Program-made: the position numbers and the translations under genes
Shown: one piece after another, positions 22,938 to 35,200 of the stretch
Position numbering within the stretch: the first letter of the stretch is position 1
Layout: the number at the start of each line of letters is the position of its first letter
Notes under the pieces: model-generated
The model's database searches: none
What the model saw: only the letters and a program-made list of their open reading frames with translations
What the model was told of the DNA's origin: nothing
Source: Hygrophila difformis
Lineage: Eukaryota; Streptophyta; Magnoliopsida; Lamiales; Acanthaceae
Assembly (NCBI GenBank): GCA_030278955.1
Contig: JAOANR010000001.1
Coordinates: forward strand, 38,265,708 to 38,329,707
DNA: 64,000 bases
Direction: 5' to 3'

Positions 22938-24336
22938 CTAGCGACACAGCAGCCAAACGAAGGGAAGGCCATTCCGAAAGACCCTGTCGCTAGACCTGTG
23001 GCGTGATACATAGTCGAGCGACACGGGATGGTCTCGCGCCACAAAACGCAAATGAAGAAGAAGCCATGTCCCTAGACTCCTGTCGCCAGACCCCCGTGGC
23101 GCGAAACATGGTCTCGCGACAGGGGTATGGCTGGCGACACAGAAGCAAGAATTGAAGAGAACCAAGACCCAGTCGTGAAGCCTTGCGACAAGCAGCCTCG
23201 TCTTGTGCCACTTCGCGTGATTCCGTGACATGGCTGTGATGTGTGTGATGTCTTGCGACACATTGGGCCTCAGATCAAGGCCCATGGGCCTAGGGTTTCA
23301 TTTCTATAAATATGAGATGATCCCCTTGTGCTCAGGGTTAGAAATTCATTCTTGAGACAACTTTGGAGATCGGTTCTTAGGTAATTCTTAGTTTAGTTTA
23401 CTTTTATTTTTTTGTATTATTTAATTTATGCATTAGTTTAGCTTAGATTAGTTTAATTTTCATATTGTTTTCCTTTCCAGTGGCTAGCTAGCCATCTTGA
23501 TACTTTGTTTTCTTGTTCTAAACTTTTGTTTTTTAGGGTTTGTAATACCCAAAATAATGGGTATCAACAAACCCATCAATAAAATGGGAAGTTAAATCTT
23601 GATTTGTGTCCCAAAAACATGAAGTGAGTCTCACATCCCATGGATTCTTTACTGCTTTCATTTTCTTTTGGTCATTTGACCATTATTACTCATTTTCTTG
23701 CTTACTGTTTTATTATTTTTGGATAATGTGCATGCATAATGTGTGATTAAACCTTAGATTAGGATTTGCTTTATTTTAAATATGGTTTAAGGTAGATTTA
23801 TTTTTTATCCAAGCATGTTCTAGCTAGATTCAAACTTCGTTTGGTTATTTTGGGTTAGAATAGCTTTTTAATCTGAAATGGGTGAGATCACGCTGTTTGC
23901 ATGCTACTGTTCCTTTCTGACATGTGTCCTGAAACACACCTATGTCGCCAACCTCTTCCTGTCGCGAGACCACGTCTAGCGACTAGAAGGCAGTCTCGCG
24001 ATATTGGTGCTTAGGGACACTTGTTTTATAATTTTTAACCCCTCAGTCGTGAGGCAATCCTGTCGTGAACCCACGGTTCACGACACAATTTCCTGCCTAG
24101 CGACTGAGGACCAAAACCCTTGCATTTTCACTGAAAAGGCTTCTGTCGCGAGACCCTTGTCATGAACCCACGGTTCACGACACACTTTCTAGTCTCGAGA
24201 CAGGAAATTATGCCTTTCTAAATTTTTGAAAACCTCAGTCGCTAGACCATCCTGTCGCGAGACCACGTCTTGCGACACACTTTTAAATCTCGCGACTGGG
24301 AACCCAATACTTGGAAAATTTTTTGGAAAAAACTTC
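22938..24336. other. Older GTCGC-repeat sequence between A and C
   Basis: It begins with CTAGC, the right duplication of A, and ends with ACTTC, the left duplication of C. The parts at 22943-23270 and 23940-24300 are full of degenerate inverted pairs such as GTCGCGAGACC...GGTCTCGCGACA. Between them lie a promoter-like stretch, an intron-like stretch (GGTAATTC near 23380 to TTTCCAG near 23480) and AT-rich sequence. The plan resembles the interior of element Y in the opposite direction, so this may be part of an older Y-like element. No protein gene is seen. Confidence 0.6.
23265..23312 (+). promoter_or_regulatory. Promoter-like site: GGCCCA / AGGGTTT / TATAAATA
   Basis: GGCCCATGGGCCTAGGGTTT is followed after 9 nt by TATAAATA (23305-23312). 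GGCCCA sites and the telo-box AAACCCT are known elements of plant promoters. A similar GGGCCTAGGG...TATAAATA order is found on the minus strand near 54707-54740 in element Y. Confidence 0.5.
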
Positions 24337-25361
24337 TGTAATACCCGGGATTTTTTTACAGCAAAATAAAAATTTATTTCCGAAAAGAAAATAATTTATT
24401 ACAATAAATTATTGCTCGGAAATGAAACGCCGATAGATTCAAAAACTCAAAATGGAATAAAAGAGGGAAAGGAAGCCGAAGAAATTCCATGAATCGAGTT
24501 AAAAGAATTGGAATTAAATTCAAGAAGGAAAAGAATTTTAATTCCAAAAACCCGTGAAGTCGGAAGTAATTTAATCAGATAAATTACTACACGGGAGTCG
24601 AAAGACGATGAATTCAAACTCGACGGATTCAAGGTTTCGAATATGAAATTCATTGGAGTCAAAATAAAATTTAGAAAGGAATCGTAACCCCAGAAATGAC
24701 CCGAAAAGTCGAACCGAAAACGTAGGGGATAGAAACCCAATCGAGAAAAGAAGAAAAGACCTGACGGACCACGCGGACCGCCGAACCGGCCGGTCCGGCC
24801 GGCCCGCGCCCTCCGCGCGCCGCCGCGTGGCCACCGCGCGGACGGAGGAGTCGCGACTCCAGGGCAGACCACGCGTGCTCCGCGCGGACAAAGGCCTATG
24901 TGCGCGTCACCAGCGCGCCAGAGGTGCAGGAGGTGTAAACTTTCCTTCCATGGCGATTTTCTTGCCAAAAATCCAATCCCTATCGAGGGCAACCGGATCA
25001 CAGCCTTTGGGGAAGGCTTAAGGGCGGATTGGGGCGCCCTCATTCTCATTTGGACAGAAAACAAAAGCCTCACCCTCTCAAATTCTCCTCTCCAAGCCAA
25101 AATCCCTCCGAGACCACTTTCCGGCGAGTATTCCGGCGACGACGAGGCAAAATGGACGAGGCCTCTGCTTCCTAGACCTTTGGTAAGCCATAGATTAATG
25201 TTTTAGTTCGTCCATAACACTTAGAAACTCAAAATCTAACCCGTTTCCTTTACTACGATTTCACGCCGGAAAACGAACGAAAAGCGATCGGAGAAGTTGG
25301 CCGTTCGTCGCGACCCTAGGATCTCCGAGAACCCTTTTCAGCAACCCCATCCTCATTCTAA

Positions 25362-27223
25362 GTAAGTTAAAACCTTACTCACAAATTTTCGTGGTTGTTT
25401 GTTGTTTAAATCTCAAGATATAGGCTTGTAACAAAAATCGGTTTTCAAAAACCCTATTTTCGTCCAATTTTAAAGACTCGCCAAAAACTCGACCTTCGGG
25501 AATTCAAACCGAAAACTTTTCAACATAAAAGTTGTTCCTAACACCTTTATCTATCTTGTGTCCAAATTTCAGCCGTTGACATTAAGATTTGCTATCCCAA
25601 ATTCCGCCGTGAACTTTCTGTATCGAACCGAACGATTTAAATCTGTGACAGATTCCTTCATTCAACTTGATGCATGTTTTTCACCCATTTTTCAAATGAT
25701 TTAACTTTACATTCCTAAACAAAAGTCGTAGATAATTGTGTCTAGATTATGCATATAAAATTTCACGGATTTTGGTTTTCATTTGATATGTCAAACGGCC
25801 GAGTTTTTAAAACTGTTTTGAAATCGTTTTAAGGGCCATGAGTATGCAGTGAGTTGCACTCGATTTTTGAGTACCAAGAATTCATTATTTCCAAATTCTT
25901 AAAACATGAAAGTTGTTCCTTAATGTGTTGTGTAGTTACTGTAAAAATTTCACGTCGATTGGTTTTGAAATGAATTTTTAATCGGCGTTGCACGAACCTG
26001 TGACGAAAACAGTTTTTAAGACATAAATTATTCTTTGCAATAAACTCGAATTTCAACTCACTTCGGAACCTTATTTCCGAAAACTTAAAACATGAAAGTT
26101 GTTCGTGTGTGTGTTTTTGAATTACTGTAAAAATTTCAGAATTTTTGAAGAAAAGACGAATTTTTAATTAAGAAAGGCGTAAACTGCCTCGAATAGGATT
26201 TTTCGAACTTGAGAAAAACTCGAACTTTGAAAACGCGATATCAACCATTTGATAACTTTGAAATACGAACTTTCGAAAAATCCCGTTCACTAGGCTGAGC
26301 CGATCTTCATACTATCATTATCTTTGAGACTGCCTCGTTAGTGGTCTCCTTACTATCTGAGATTGCCTCGTTAGTGATCTCGCGTGCTGTATTTGTGGAT
26401 CGCCTCGTTAGTGGTCCTACTATCTTTTTGGATCGCCTCGTTAGTGGTCCTACTATCTTTGAGACTGCCTCATTAGTGGTCTCCCTTTATTTGGACTGCC
26501 TCGTTAGTGGTCCTACGATTATTGAGACTGCCTCGTTAGTGGTCTCCTTACTATGCCAAAACGGCAGTTGTGCACATGGCCTGCCAAATCGGCAGTGGGA
26601 AATACACGGCCTGCCCGAGTGGTAGTGAAACTGTTTGAAAGGCCTGTCAAATGACAGTTGATATACATGCCTGTCAAATTGACAGTAGATACACACGGCT
26701 TGCCGAAATGGCAATCGAGATACATGGCTAGCCAAAACGGCGGTCAATACTGATATGGCTGCGGCCGCCGGTTCACCGGCTAACTGATTATGATTTTTGA
26801 GATTGCCTCGTTAGTGATCTCTCTTGTGTGGTGTCCTCTTCTTAGTTGCGGGATGAAAAGTAAAAGACTTGTGTGAGTGATTCATTATGCTTAAATCGTA
26901 TTTATCATGTCTTTAATTATATATTTAAAATTTATGCATCTTAAATTGTGCTTTAAATTACGCTTTTAAATTACGTCATCTAAGTTATTTTTTTAAATTC
27001 CGCTCTTAAATTAAGTCTTTTAAATTATGCATTGTCGTCTTGAATAAATTAAGTCCTTTAAACATGTTTTCCGCTGCGAATAAAATCTGGATTTTTAAAG
27101 TAATGCATGACAAGTGAATCTTTGGATTTAAACACATGTAACCCCTTAAATTGTTTTGTTAGGGCTTAACTTACTCAGTATTTTATATACTGATAAAACC
27201 CGTTGTTCATTTTTCCATTATAG
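25362..27223 (+). other. Predicted LTR leader intron, C 5' LTR
   Basis: GTAAGTT at 25362; TACTGATAA at 27188-27196; T-rich tract; TATAG|AGT at 27222-27223; span 1,862 nt. Confidence 0.5.
26326..26822 (+). repeat. Two palindromic minisatellites in LTR C
   Basis: First part: about seven units of the kind GAGACTGCCTCGTTAGTGG followed by TCTC, or the short form GGATCGCCTCG. Second part (26550-26760): units of the kind TGCCAAAACGGCAGTTG and GCCTGCCAAATCGGCAG, each with complementary TGCC/GGCA ends. One CCGGTTCACCGG unit and a last GAGAT unit close the block. The 3' LTR copy is at 34209-34705. Confidence 0.88.
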
Positions 27224-27542
27224 AGTACGGAGCATGATCATGCATCGGGGATCACTTTGGGTATTTAATTATTTGTTCTACATGACTTGCATACGGGCTT
27301 GTTAACCCGAGTTTTGGCCATGTCGGTCCTGTATTTAATTTCCGCTGCAACCTATTATTTTTATTATCATGTATGGATGATATTACATTATCATTTTTAA
27401 GTAATTCCGGACTTGCTTTTAAAACTTTTTCCAACACCTATAGCCTTGCATCTGTTTAGCAAGCTCGGAGGAACCGTGTCTTGTTAGGGAGGTGTGGCGG
27501 TGGCACCCCGGCCTGGGTTATCAAATCCGGGGTGTTACAGAG

Positions 27543-27554
27543 TGGTATCAGAGC
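27543..27554 (+). promoter_or_regulatory. Primer-binding site of element C
   Basis: Exact TGGTATCAGAGC, 3 nt after the LTR end. Confidence 0.93.
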
Positions 27555-28108
27555 CCGGAATATTTTAAAGCTATTATCTTAAAGAGCCCGGAAATATCTT
27601 TAAATTATTATTATTATTTTGGCCAATTTAGAGGCCCAAGGATTTTTACACAAATATTAATATTATTTTTAAATTTTTAAGTACCATTATTATTATTTTT
27701 AAATTTTAAGTTTTATTTCCATGGAACAAAATTTATTTTAAACCCATGGAAAATATTTATATATGCATAGAAATTTTTCCAACAAGTTTTTAAAGTTACG
27801 AAAATATTTTTCGGGGTTGGGGTAGCATTGTATAAAGCATACATGCATTCGCATACATACATACATGAATATCGCACTAATTTTTTTTATGTGAATTAAC
27901 AGTGTCAAAACTCTTACCTTCAAATTGGTCATGACCTTGACTTAGAAGCGTTTGCTTTAAACTAATTCTGCCTCAGTCTTAGAATTTGATCACCTAAGTT
28001 TAACAATCTCCTATCTATTACCTCTTGCCAATCCTACCTTATAGATTTTCTTGAACGCTAACTTGCCTTAGATTAGAAACTCATCTTCACGTGCGTTGAT
28101 AACAGAGG
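27555..28108 (+). other. Leader of element C
   Basis: AT-rich with the CCATGG...CCCATGG hairpin (27719-27748), a GGGGTTGGGG stretch and a final run up to TAACAGAGG before the gag ATG. No ORF0-like frame. Confidence 0.65.
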
Positions 28109-28630
28109 ATGGCACCTAGGGGAAGACCAAGGAATGTAATCCCAAAAAAGCACTGACTCTGACCTCCCCAACATGCCAAACAACAATGAGATTCCTCAGA
28201 ATATGGATGAGCGTCTAAGGACGGTTGAGGAAGTTCTCGTAGTATTAGGAAATGCTGAAGTGCAACGTACACAAGCGGGTGTACCTGTAACACCCCGGTT
28301 TTTGGTCACCCAGGTCGGGATGTCACCGCCACACCTCCCTAGCAAGACACGGTTTCTCCGAGCTTACTAAAGAGATGCAAGGCTATGGTTTTTCAGAATT
28401 TAAAATATTCAAACAGCCCATTCACATATAGTTTAATAATACATCAAAGTTGCAGCGGAAAATAATATTTACATAAGTATAATGCAGCGGAATTTAAATA
28501 TAGCCAACACGGCCGGAATACGGGTTAAACAGGCCCGTTCATGCAATTTCTAGTCTAACGTATCATTTACAAATAAAGCATTTCCCCAAAATTCCCATGA
28601 ATGCATATGATGATGCATATTCTTCGGCTC

Positions 28631-30052
28631 TGAAAGAAACAGGGAAAAAAATGGTTTTGGTCAGCACTATGTGCTGAGTAAGTTAACACATACAAGATTA
28701 TGAGGTTTCAAAGCCTTTATTTAAATTTAATGAAAACATGTGCATAATTTAAATAATTCATTTAATCGCATAATTTAGAAATATGGATTCATAAGATCAT
28801 CATATAGCTTGCAACGTAATTAAATAAGTGGCCATAAATTTAACAGCACAATTTAATACAGATTTAATTTGGAATTCTCGCAACTCCTCGTTTCATATCT
28901 TTTACAGATCACCACCGCTAGGGCTCTTATGTCCGCCAGCCTTACGCCTGGGCTCTTATGTCCACAGGTATCATGGTCGATCTTTTAGTTAGAGTTAATC
29001 CGTCGCTAGCCATACGATCAGTGTTTCGCTAGGGCTCTTACGTCAACCTAGACATACACTTGGGCTCTTATGTCCCAAGCCGCAGAGAACATTGACAGTA
29101 TCTAGCTTAGTCATAACCCGCAATATTTTAATCTTCTCGTTTCGCGTATCGTATTTCAAAGTATTTCTATCCGTTTCAACCTCAAAGGTTAATTTCACCG
29201 TTTCAACAAGATTTCAAGTTTTGACTCGGTCAACCACAATTTACTCTAAAATTCGTCTAAAATTAGATTTAATTTCAAAAATTCCGAAATTTCACGACTG
29301 ACTCCAAAATGTCGAGATCTACAACTTTTGTGTTTTAACGTTTTCGATCCGAGATACCGAAATAGGTCAAAAACACTAATTTTCACAGAAGTACTGTTCT
29401 GTCCGAATTTCATATAACTCAGTTTAAAGATTTCGAATTATACCAAAGCAATTCAACTCTAAATTTGATGAAATTTTACAGAGGTCATCTTAAGACAATT
29501 ATCTACAACTTTCATGTTCGGCTAAAGATCTAATTTGGCCTAGAACCCTAGTCAAAAACGTCAACAAGTTCAAATCTATGTTCTGTCCAGTTTTCAAGAT
29601 CCGATTTTAAACCAGTTCGGTTTGGGGTGGATTTCTTATATCAAATCATCACGAAAAATTCTGAAATTTCACGGAGGTATTCATAACGTATAGATCTACA
29701 ACTCTTATGTTCAACGCCAAGCCTAGATCGGTCTAGATCTAAGGTAGAAATCACCAACAAGTTCGAATAAAGAATCTTTCATCGTTTCAAGATCTAAATC
29801 TAAAGCAGGCTCGTTTACGATCAGTTTCGGATATCAAAACACGATGAAAAATTATGAAATTTTTACAGGAGCTAGATCAGTGTCTTAGGTATATTTTTCG
29901 TGTTTTAAGTTTTCTCGTTTGAACGCTTTAAGGGGTTCGAATAAATTCAACAAACACGCTGCGCCGGTGTAGACAGATTTTAGATAGGGTTCCATTACAT
30001 CTATATGTTCGAATCTTTTAACGACCCAAAACCAAAGTAAGCGTTAACTTAC
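28631..30052 (-). other. Predicted LTR leader intron, solo LTR D
   Basis: GTAAGTT from 30052; TGCTGACC branch-like motif; pyrimidine tract CCCTGTTTCTTTCAG, AG at 28632-28631; span 1,422 nt. Confidence 0.5.
28911..29082 (-). repeat. GGACATAAGAGCC minisatellite in LTR D
   Basis: Four units carry GGGCTCTTATGTCC or a close variant on the plus strand, with varied spacers. The same unit occurs in LTR G (44992-45163). Confidence 0.85.
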
Positions 30053-30369
30053 AGATTGTTGAGCGTCCGGGATCTTCGATTCGGAGGCGTGGCTTCCCGT
30101 CCTCCGTTTATCCTCTCCGTTTGTCGGGTTCTTCGCTCTCGATTCGGATCGGGGGTTTAGAATAGAAAAAGATCGAATTTAGGATTCGTTTTCGAATCAC
30201 ATATGGAAAAGAATGGATCAAGGCTTACCACAGCGACGGGGGTCTCCAAATTTTGTCCAAGTCAGTTCCTCCTCTCGGTGTTGTGCCTCCGACGACTCCG
30301 GGATTAGGGTTTCGACGTATAGAAAGATTTCGTAGGGTTTCAAATGTATTCGGAGCTCTTAGGAGGTCT

Positions 30370-30377
30370 TATTTATA
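30370..30377 (-). promoter_or_regulatory. TATA box of LTR D
   Basis: TATAAATA on the minus strand, about 540 nt from the LTR start. It is 325 nt upstream of the GTAAGTT donor, a spacing kept within 4 nt in LTRs E, G and D2. Confidence 0.7.
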
Positions 30378-31768
30378 GATATTTAAGACCTAGGGCGTCT
30401 AAGATCTGACCCTAAGGGTCTTGGATCGAGAGACGTTCAACCGAAAGTCGAAAAATCCGCGTTCGGGCGAGAAAATCTCGCTTGGGTTGTTGCTGCCAGA
30501 GTGGCGCGGTCGTGGCGCGGTCTAAGGCCATCAACCGCGCGGCCAGCGCGCCACTCACGCCTGGACTCCGGTCCGGGCGGGTCGTGCGATCCGTCGCGCT
30601 TTTCCTCCTCTCTTTCGGACTTCTATCCCTCTATGTTCCCAGATTCCAATTTCCGGGGTATCTTCGGACTCCGATTTCCTATCCTAATTTTATTCGGATC
30701 TAAATTTACATTTGGACTCGGGTTATTGAGTCCATCGGTGTTGGGTTTCTGTGTAACCATTTATTCGATTAAATTGTCTTCGGCTTCCCGGGTTCTCGGA
30801 ATTTTGTTTCCTTTTTAATTTAAATTCCATTTCTCATCTTTTATGATTCTTTATTTATTTATTATGTTCTATTTATTATTTATTTATTTTATGTTGTAAA
30901 ATTCTCGGGTATTACAGTACCACCACCGGTAACCCGGGTTAACTACTTAGCCTTGGTAAACCCTTACCAACCACCCCACTACGCCGGCGAAGAGGACCCG
31001 GCTCAGCTAGAGGAATGGATACGGACGTTCGACAAGCTGTTGAACGCCGTAAAGTGTCCCGACGGGGAAAAGGTTCACGTAGCCTCATACTACTTAGGAG
31101 GCGAGGCGGATGAATGGTGGCAAGCCACCCAAGGGAAACTGGCGGAGTACGACGAGCCCTACACATGGTCAGAATTCACGGATCTACTTAGGGATCATTT
31201 TTATCCCATGAGCACGAAGGCTGCCATGTACGAGGAATTTCTGACATTGAGGCAAGGAGGAAAAACGGTCCAAGAATACTATAACCGTTTCAGGGAGTTG
31301 GTGCGGTTCGCACCGAGACTGGTGCCAACTGATGTAGAGAAGGCACAGAAGTTCGAGTTGGGACTGAACCTATCCATTAGAGAGGTGATCACGGGTGAGC
31401 ACTACCCTGACCTACAAGCCGTGTATGATCGTGCAGTAGCGGTTGCACGAGTTCAAGGACTGAAACGGAAACCGGTAGGTGGGACTAAGCAAGGACCACA
31501 AGGACGATACAAGAGGAATAAGGACCATTCCCGTAGAAACTCGGACCGACCACATCAAAATGACAATGGACGAAACAAGGGGATAGTCTTCAACCATGGC
31601 GACTATGCGCCACCATGTCCAAAGTGTGGTAAACCACACTATGCGAGAGGATGCCCTCAGCCTGGAGCATGCCTTCGGTGCGGTCGACATGGTCATCGGC
31701 TGCGTGACTGCCGGACGCGAATAGAGAATATAAACAAGAGGGAGGACGTGACCACTCGGCTCAAGTAA

Positions 31769-32220
31769 CCGTAAGAAGTTTTCAAGCATCGACAAACTAC
31801 ATTTATTTTTGAGTACGACTCTAAGAATTGTATCCAATCAAAAATAAATGAATTCAAATTGTTTTGAACTACGTAATGACTTGATCCCTTCACAGGGTAC
31901 GTAGGCAACTTGGAAATTTCAATTCTGGGTTCAGTCAAATAATAACAAACAATAAAACGCAATAATACAATCACGCAACCAAACAACGACCGAGCTCGCG
32001 AGGAGCTAACGCCCAACTTCGAGGACGAAGTTGATTCCTAAGGGGGAGAGGATGTAACACCCGAGAAATTCAATACACATTCAAAGGAATGTAATTAATT
32101 TCTCGTGGAAGACGTTCATCCTTAAAGGAAGGTAGATGGAAATACCTCAACATTAAATTGAGCCAAAAGGAAGTGAGGGCGCAACTTCGGGGACGAAGTT
32201 GATTCTTAAGGGGGGTAGAC
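31769..32220 (+). mobile_element. Relic LTR starts and purine tracts before the 3' LTR of C
   Basis: A module with GACTTGATCCCTTCACAGG leads to CTTCGAGGACGAAGTTGATT and tract AAGGGGGAGAGGA (32040-32052). TGTAACACCCGAG follows at 32053, a 168-bp stub that again ends in CTTCGGGGACGAAGTTGATT and tract AAGGGGGGTAGAC (32208-32220). The true 3' LTR follows at 32221. This makes three LTR-start-like units in a row. Confidence 0.8.
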
Positions 32221-35200
32221 TGTAATACCCGGGATTTTTTTACAGCAAAATAAAAATTTATTTCCGAAAAGAAAATAATTTATTACAATAAATTATTGCT
32301 CGGAAATGAAACGCCGATAGATTCAAAAACTCAAAATGGAATAAAAGAGGGAAAGGAAGCCGAAGAAATTCCATGAATCGAGTTAAAAGAATTGGAATTA
32401 AATTCAAGAAGGAAAAGAATTTTAATTCCAAAAACCCGTGAAGTCGGAAGTAATTTAATCAGATAAATTACTACATGGGAGTCGAAAGACGATGAATTCA
32501 AACTCGACGGATTCACGGTTTCGAATATGAAATTCATTGGAGTCAAAATAAAATTTAGAAAGGAATCGTAACCCCAGAAATGACCCGAAAAGTCGAACCG
32601 AAAACGTAGGGGATAGAAACCCGATCGAGAAAAGAAGAAAAGACCCGACGGACCACGCGGACCACCGAACCGGCCGGTCCGGCCGGCCCGCGCCCTCCGC
32701 GCGCCGCCGCGCGGCCACCGCGCGGACGGAGGAGTCGCGACTCCAGGGCAGACCACGCGTGCTCCGCGCGGACAAAGGCCTATGTGCGCGTCACCAGCGC
32801 GCCAGAGGTGCAGGAGGTGTAAACTTTCCTTCCATGGCGATTTTCTTGCCAAAAATCCAATCCCTATCGAGGGCAACCGGATCACAGCCTTTGGGGAAGG
32901 CTTAAGGGCGGATTGGGGCGCCCTCATTCTCATTTGGACAGAAAACAAAAGCCTCACCCTCTCAAATTCTCCTCTCCAAGCCAAAATCCCTCCGAGACCA
33001 CTTTCCGGCGAGTATTCCGGCGACGACGAGGCAAACGGGACGAGGCCTCTGCTTCCTAGACCTTTGGTAAGCCATAGATTAATGTTTTAGTTCGTCCATA
33101 ACACTTAGAAACTCAAAATCTAACCCGTTTCCTTTACTACGATTTCACGCCGGAAAACGAACGAAAAGCGATCGGAGAAGTTGGCCGTTCGTCGCGATCC
33201 TAGGATCTCCGAGAACCCTTTTCAGCAACCCCATCCTCATTCTAAGTAAGTTAAAACCTTACTCACAAATTTCCGTGGTTGTTTGTTGTTTAAATCTCAA
33301 GATATAGGCTTGTAACAAAAATCGGTTTTCAAAAACCCTATTTTCGTCCAATTTTAAAGACTCGCCAAAAACTCGACCTTCGGGAATTCAAACCGAAAAC
33401 TTTTCAACATAAAAGTTGTTCCTAACACCTTTATCTATCTTGTGTCCAAATTTCAGCCGTTGACATTAAGTTTTGCTATCCCAAATTCCGCCGTGAACTT
33501 TCTGTATCGAACCGAACGATTTAAATCTGTGACAGATTCCTTCATTCAACTTGATGCATGTTTTTCACCCATTTTTCGAATGATTTAACTTTGCATTCCT
33601 AAACAAAAGTCGTAGATAATTGTGTCTAGATTATGCATATAAAATTTCACGGATTTTGGTTTTCATTTGATATGTCAAACGGCCGAGTTTTTAAAACTGT
33701 TTTGAAATCGTTTGAAGGGCCATGAGTATGCAGTGAGTTGCACTCGATTTTTGAGTACCAAGAATTCATTATTTCCAAATTCTTAAAACATGAAAGTTGT
33801 TCCTTAATGTGTTGTGTAGTTACTGTAAAAATTTCACGTCGATTGGTTTTGAAATGAATTTTTAATCGGCGTTGCACGAACCTGTGACGAAAACAGTTTT
33901 TAAGACATAAATTATTCTTTGCAATAAACTCGAATTTCAACTCACTTCGAACCTTATTTCCAAAAACTTAAAACATGAAAGTTGTTTGTGTGTGTGTTTT
34001 TGAATTACTGTAAAAATTTCAGAATTTTTGAAGAAAAGACGAATTTTTAATTAAGAAAGGCGTAAACTGCCTCGAATAGGATTTTTCGAACTTGAGAAAA
34101 ACTCGAACTTTGAAAACGCGATATCGACCATTTGATAACTTTGAAATACGAACTTTCGAAAAATCCCGTTCACTAGGCTGAGCCGATCTTCATACTATCA
34201 TTATCTTTGAGACTGCCTCTTTAGTGGTCTCCTTACTATCTGAGATTGCCTCGTTAGTGATCTCGCGTGCTGTATTTGTGGATCGCCTCGTTAGTGGTCC
34301 TACTATCTTTTTGGATCGTCTCGTTAGTGGTCCTACTATCTTTGAGACTGCCTCGTTAGTGGTCTCCCTTTATTTGGACTGCCTCGTTAGTGGTCCTACG
34401 ATTATTGAGACTGCCTCGTTAGTGGTCTCCTTACTATGCCAAAACGGCAGTTGTGCACATGGCCTGCCAAATCGGCAGTGGGAAATACACGGCCTGCCCG
34501 AGTGGTAGTGAAACCGTTTGAAAGGCCTGTCAAACGACAGTTGATATACATGCCTGTCAAATTGACAGTAGATACACACGGCTTGCCGAAATGGCAATCA
34601 AGATACATGGCTAGCCAAAACGGCGGTCAATACTGATATGGCTGCGGCCGCCGGTTCACCGGCTAACTGATTATGATTTTTGAGATTGCCTCGTTAGTGA
34701 TCTCTCTTGTGTGGTGTCCTCTTCTTAGTTGCGGGATGAAAAGTAAAAGACTTGTGTGAGTGATTCATTATGCTTAAATCGTATTTATCATGTCTTTAAT
34801 TATATATTTAAAATTTATGCATCTTAAATTGTGCTTTAAATTACGCTTTTAAATTACGTCATCTAAGTTATTTTTTTAAATTCCGCTCTTAAATTAAGTC
34901 TTTTAAATTATGCATTGTCGTCTTGAATAAATTAAGTCCTTTAAACATGTTTTCCGCTGCGAATAAAATCTGGATTTTTAAAGTAATGCATGACAAGTGA
35001 ATCTTTGGATTTAAACACATGTAACCCCTTAAATTGTTTTGTTAGGGCTTAACTTACTCAGTATTTTATATACTGATAAAACCCGTTGTTCATTTTTCCA
35101 TTACAGAGTACGGAGCATGATCATGCATCGGGGATCACTTTGGGTATTTAATTATTTGTTCTACATGACTTGCATACGGGCTTGTTAACCCGAGTTTTGG

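Larger units (their letters stand above)
24337..27539 (+). mobile_element. 5' LTR of element C
   Basis: TGTAATACCCGGG to CCGGGGTGTTACA, 3,203 bp. It holds a GC-rich palindromic block (GGCCGGTCCGGCCGG near 24788), the donor at 25362, palindromic minisatellites, a hairpin at 27176-27192 and the acceptor at 27223. A 217-codon antisense frame inside it is not considered a gene. Confidence 0.92.
28286..30916 (-). mobile_element. Solo LTR D in the gag of element C
   Basis: Minus-strand LTR, TGTAATACCCGAG (30916) to CCGGGGTGTTACA (28286), 2,631 bp, with the exact duplication GTACC on both sides (28281-28285 and 30917-30921). A TATAAATA box lies at 30377-30370, the donor at 30052, the acceptor at 28631 and the hairpin at 28663-28677. 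The absence of internal sequence shows LTR-LTR recombination removed the rest. An (ATTT)n-rich stretch lies at its start (30830-30895). Confidence 0.95.
28109..31768 (+). pseudogene. gag: gag of element C, split by solo LTR D
   Basis: The ATG at 28109 gives MAPRGRPRNV. A small length change near 28145 shifts the frame; the correct frame then runs through EERLRTVEE-type sequence (MDERLRTVEEVL) to 28285. Solo LTR D and its duplicated GTACC follow. Gag resumes in frame at 30922 and runs to TAA 31766-31768, with the core (NPYQPPHYAGEEDP, EWIRTFDKLL, ASYYLGGEADEWW, DHFYPMSTKAAMYEEF) and two knuckles, CPKCGKPHYARGC and CLRCGRHGHRLRDC. The core shows no other damage, so this Gag was probably working not long before D landed. 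The frame stops after the knuckles, and pol is absent. Confidence 0.9.

Noticed and set aside
22938..23285. Minus-strand frames of 63-115 codons in the GTCGC block
   Set aside because: The sequence is made of short inverted repeats that stay open by composition; no protein similarity is recognisable.
24447..25100. A 217-codon minus-strand frame in the C LTR, repeated at 32331-32984
   Set aside because: It is antisense to the LTR, its repetition only reflects the near-identical LTR pair, and its content follows the GC-rich palindromic block. No domain is visible and other subfamilies do not keep it.
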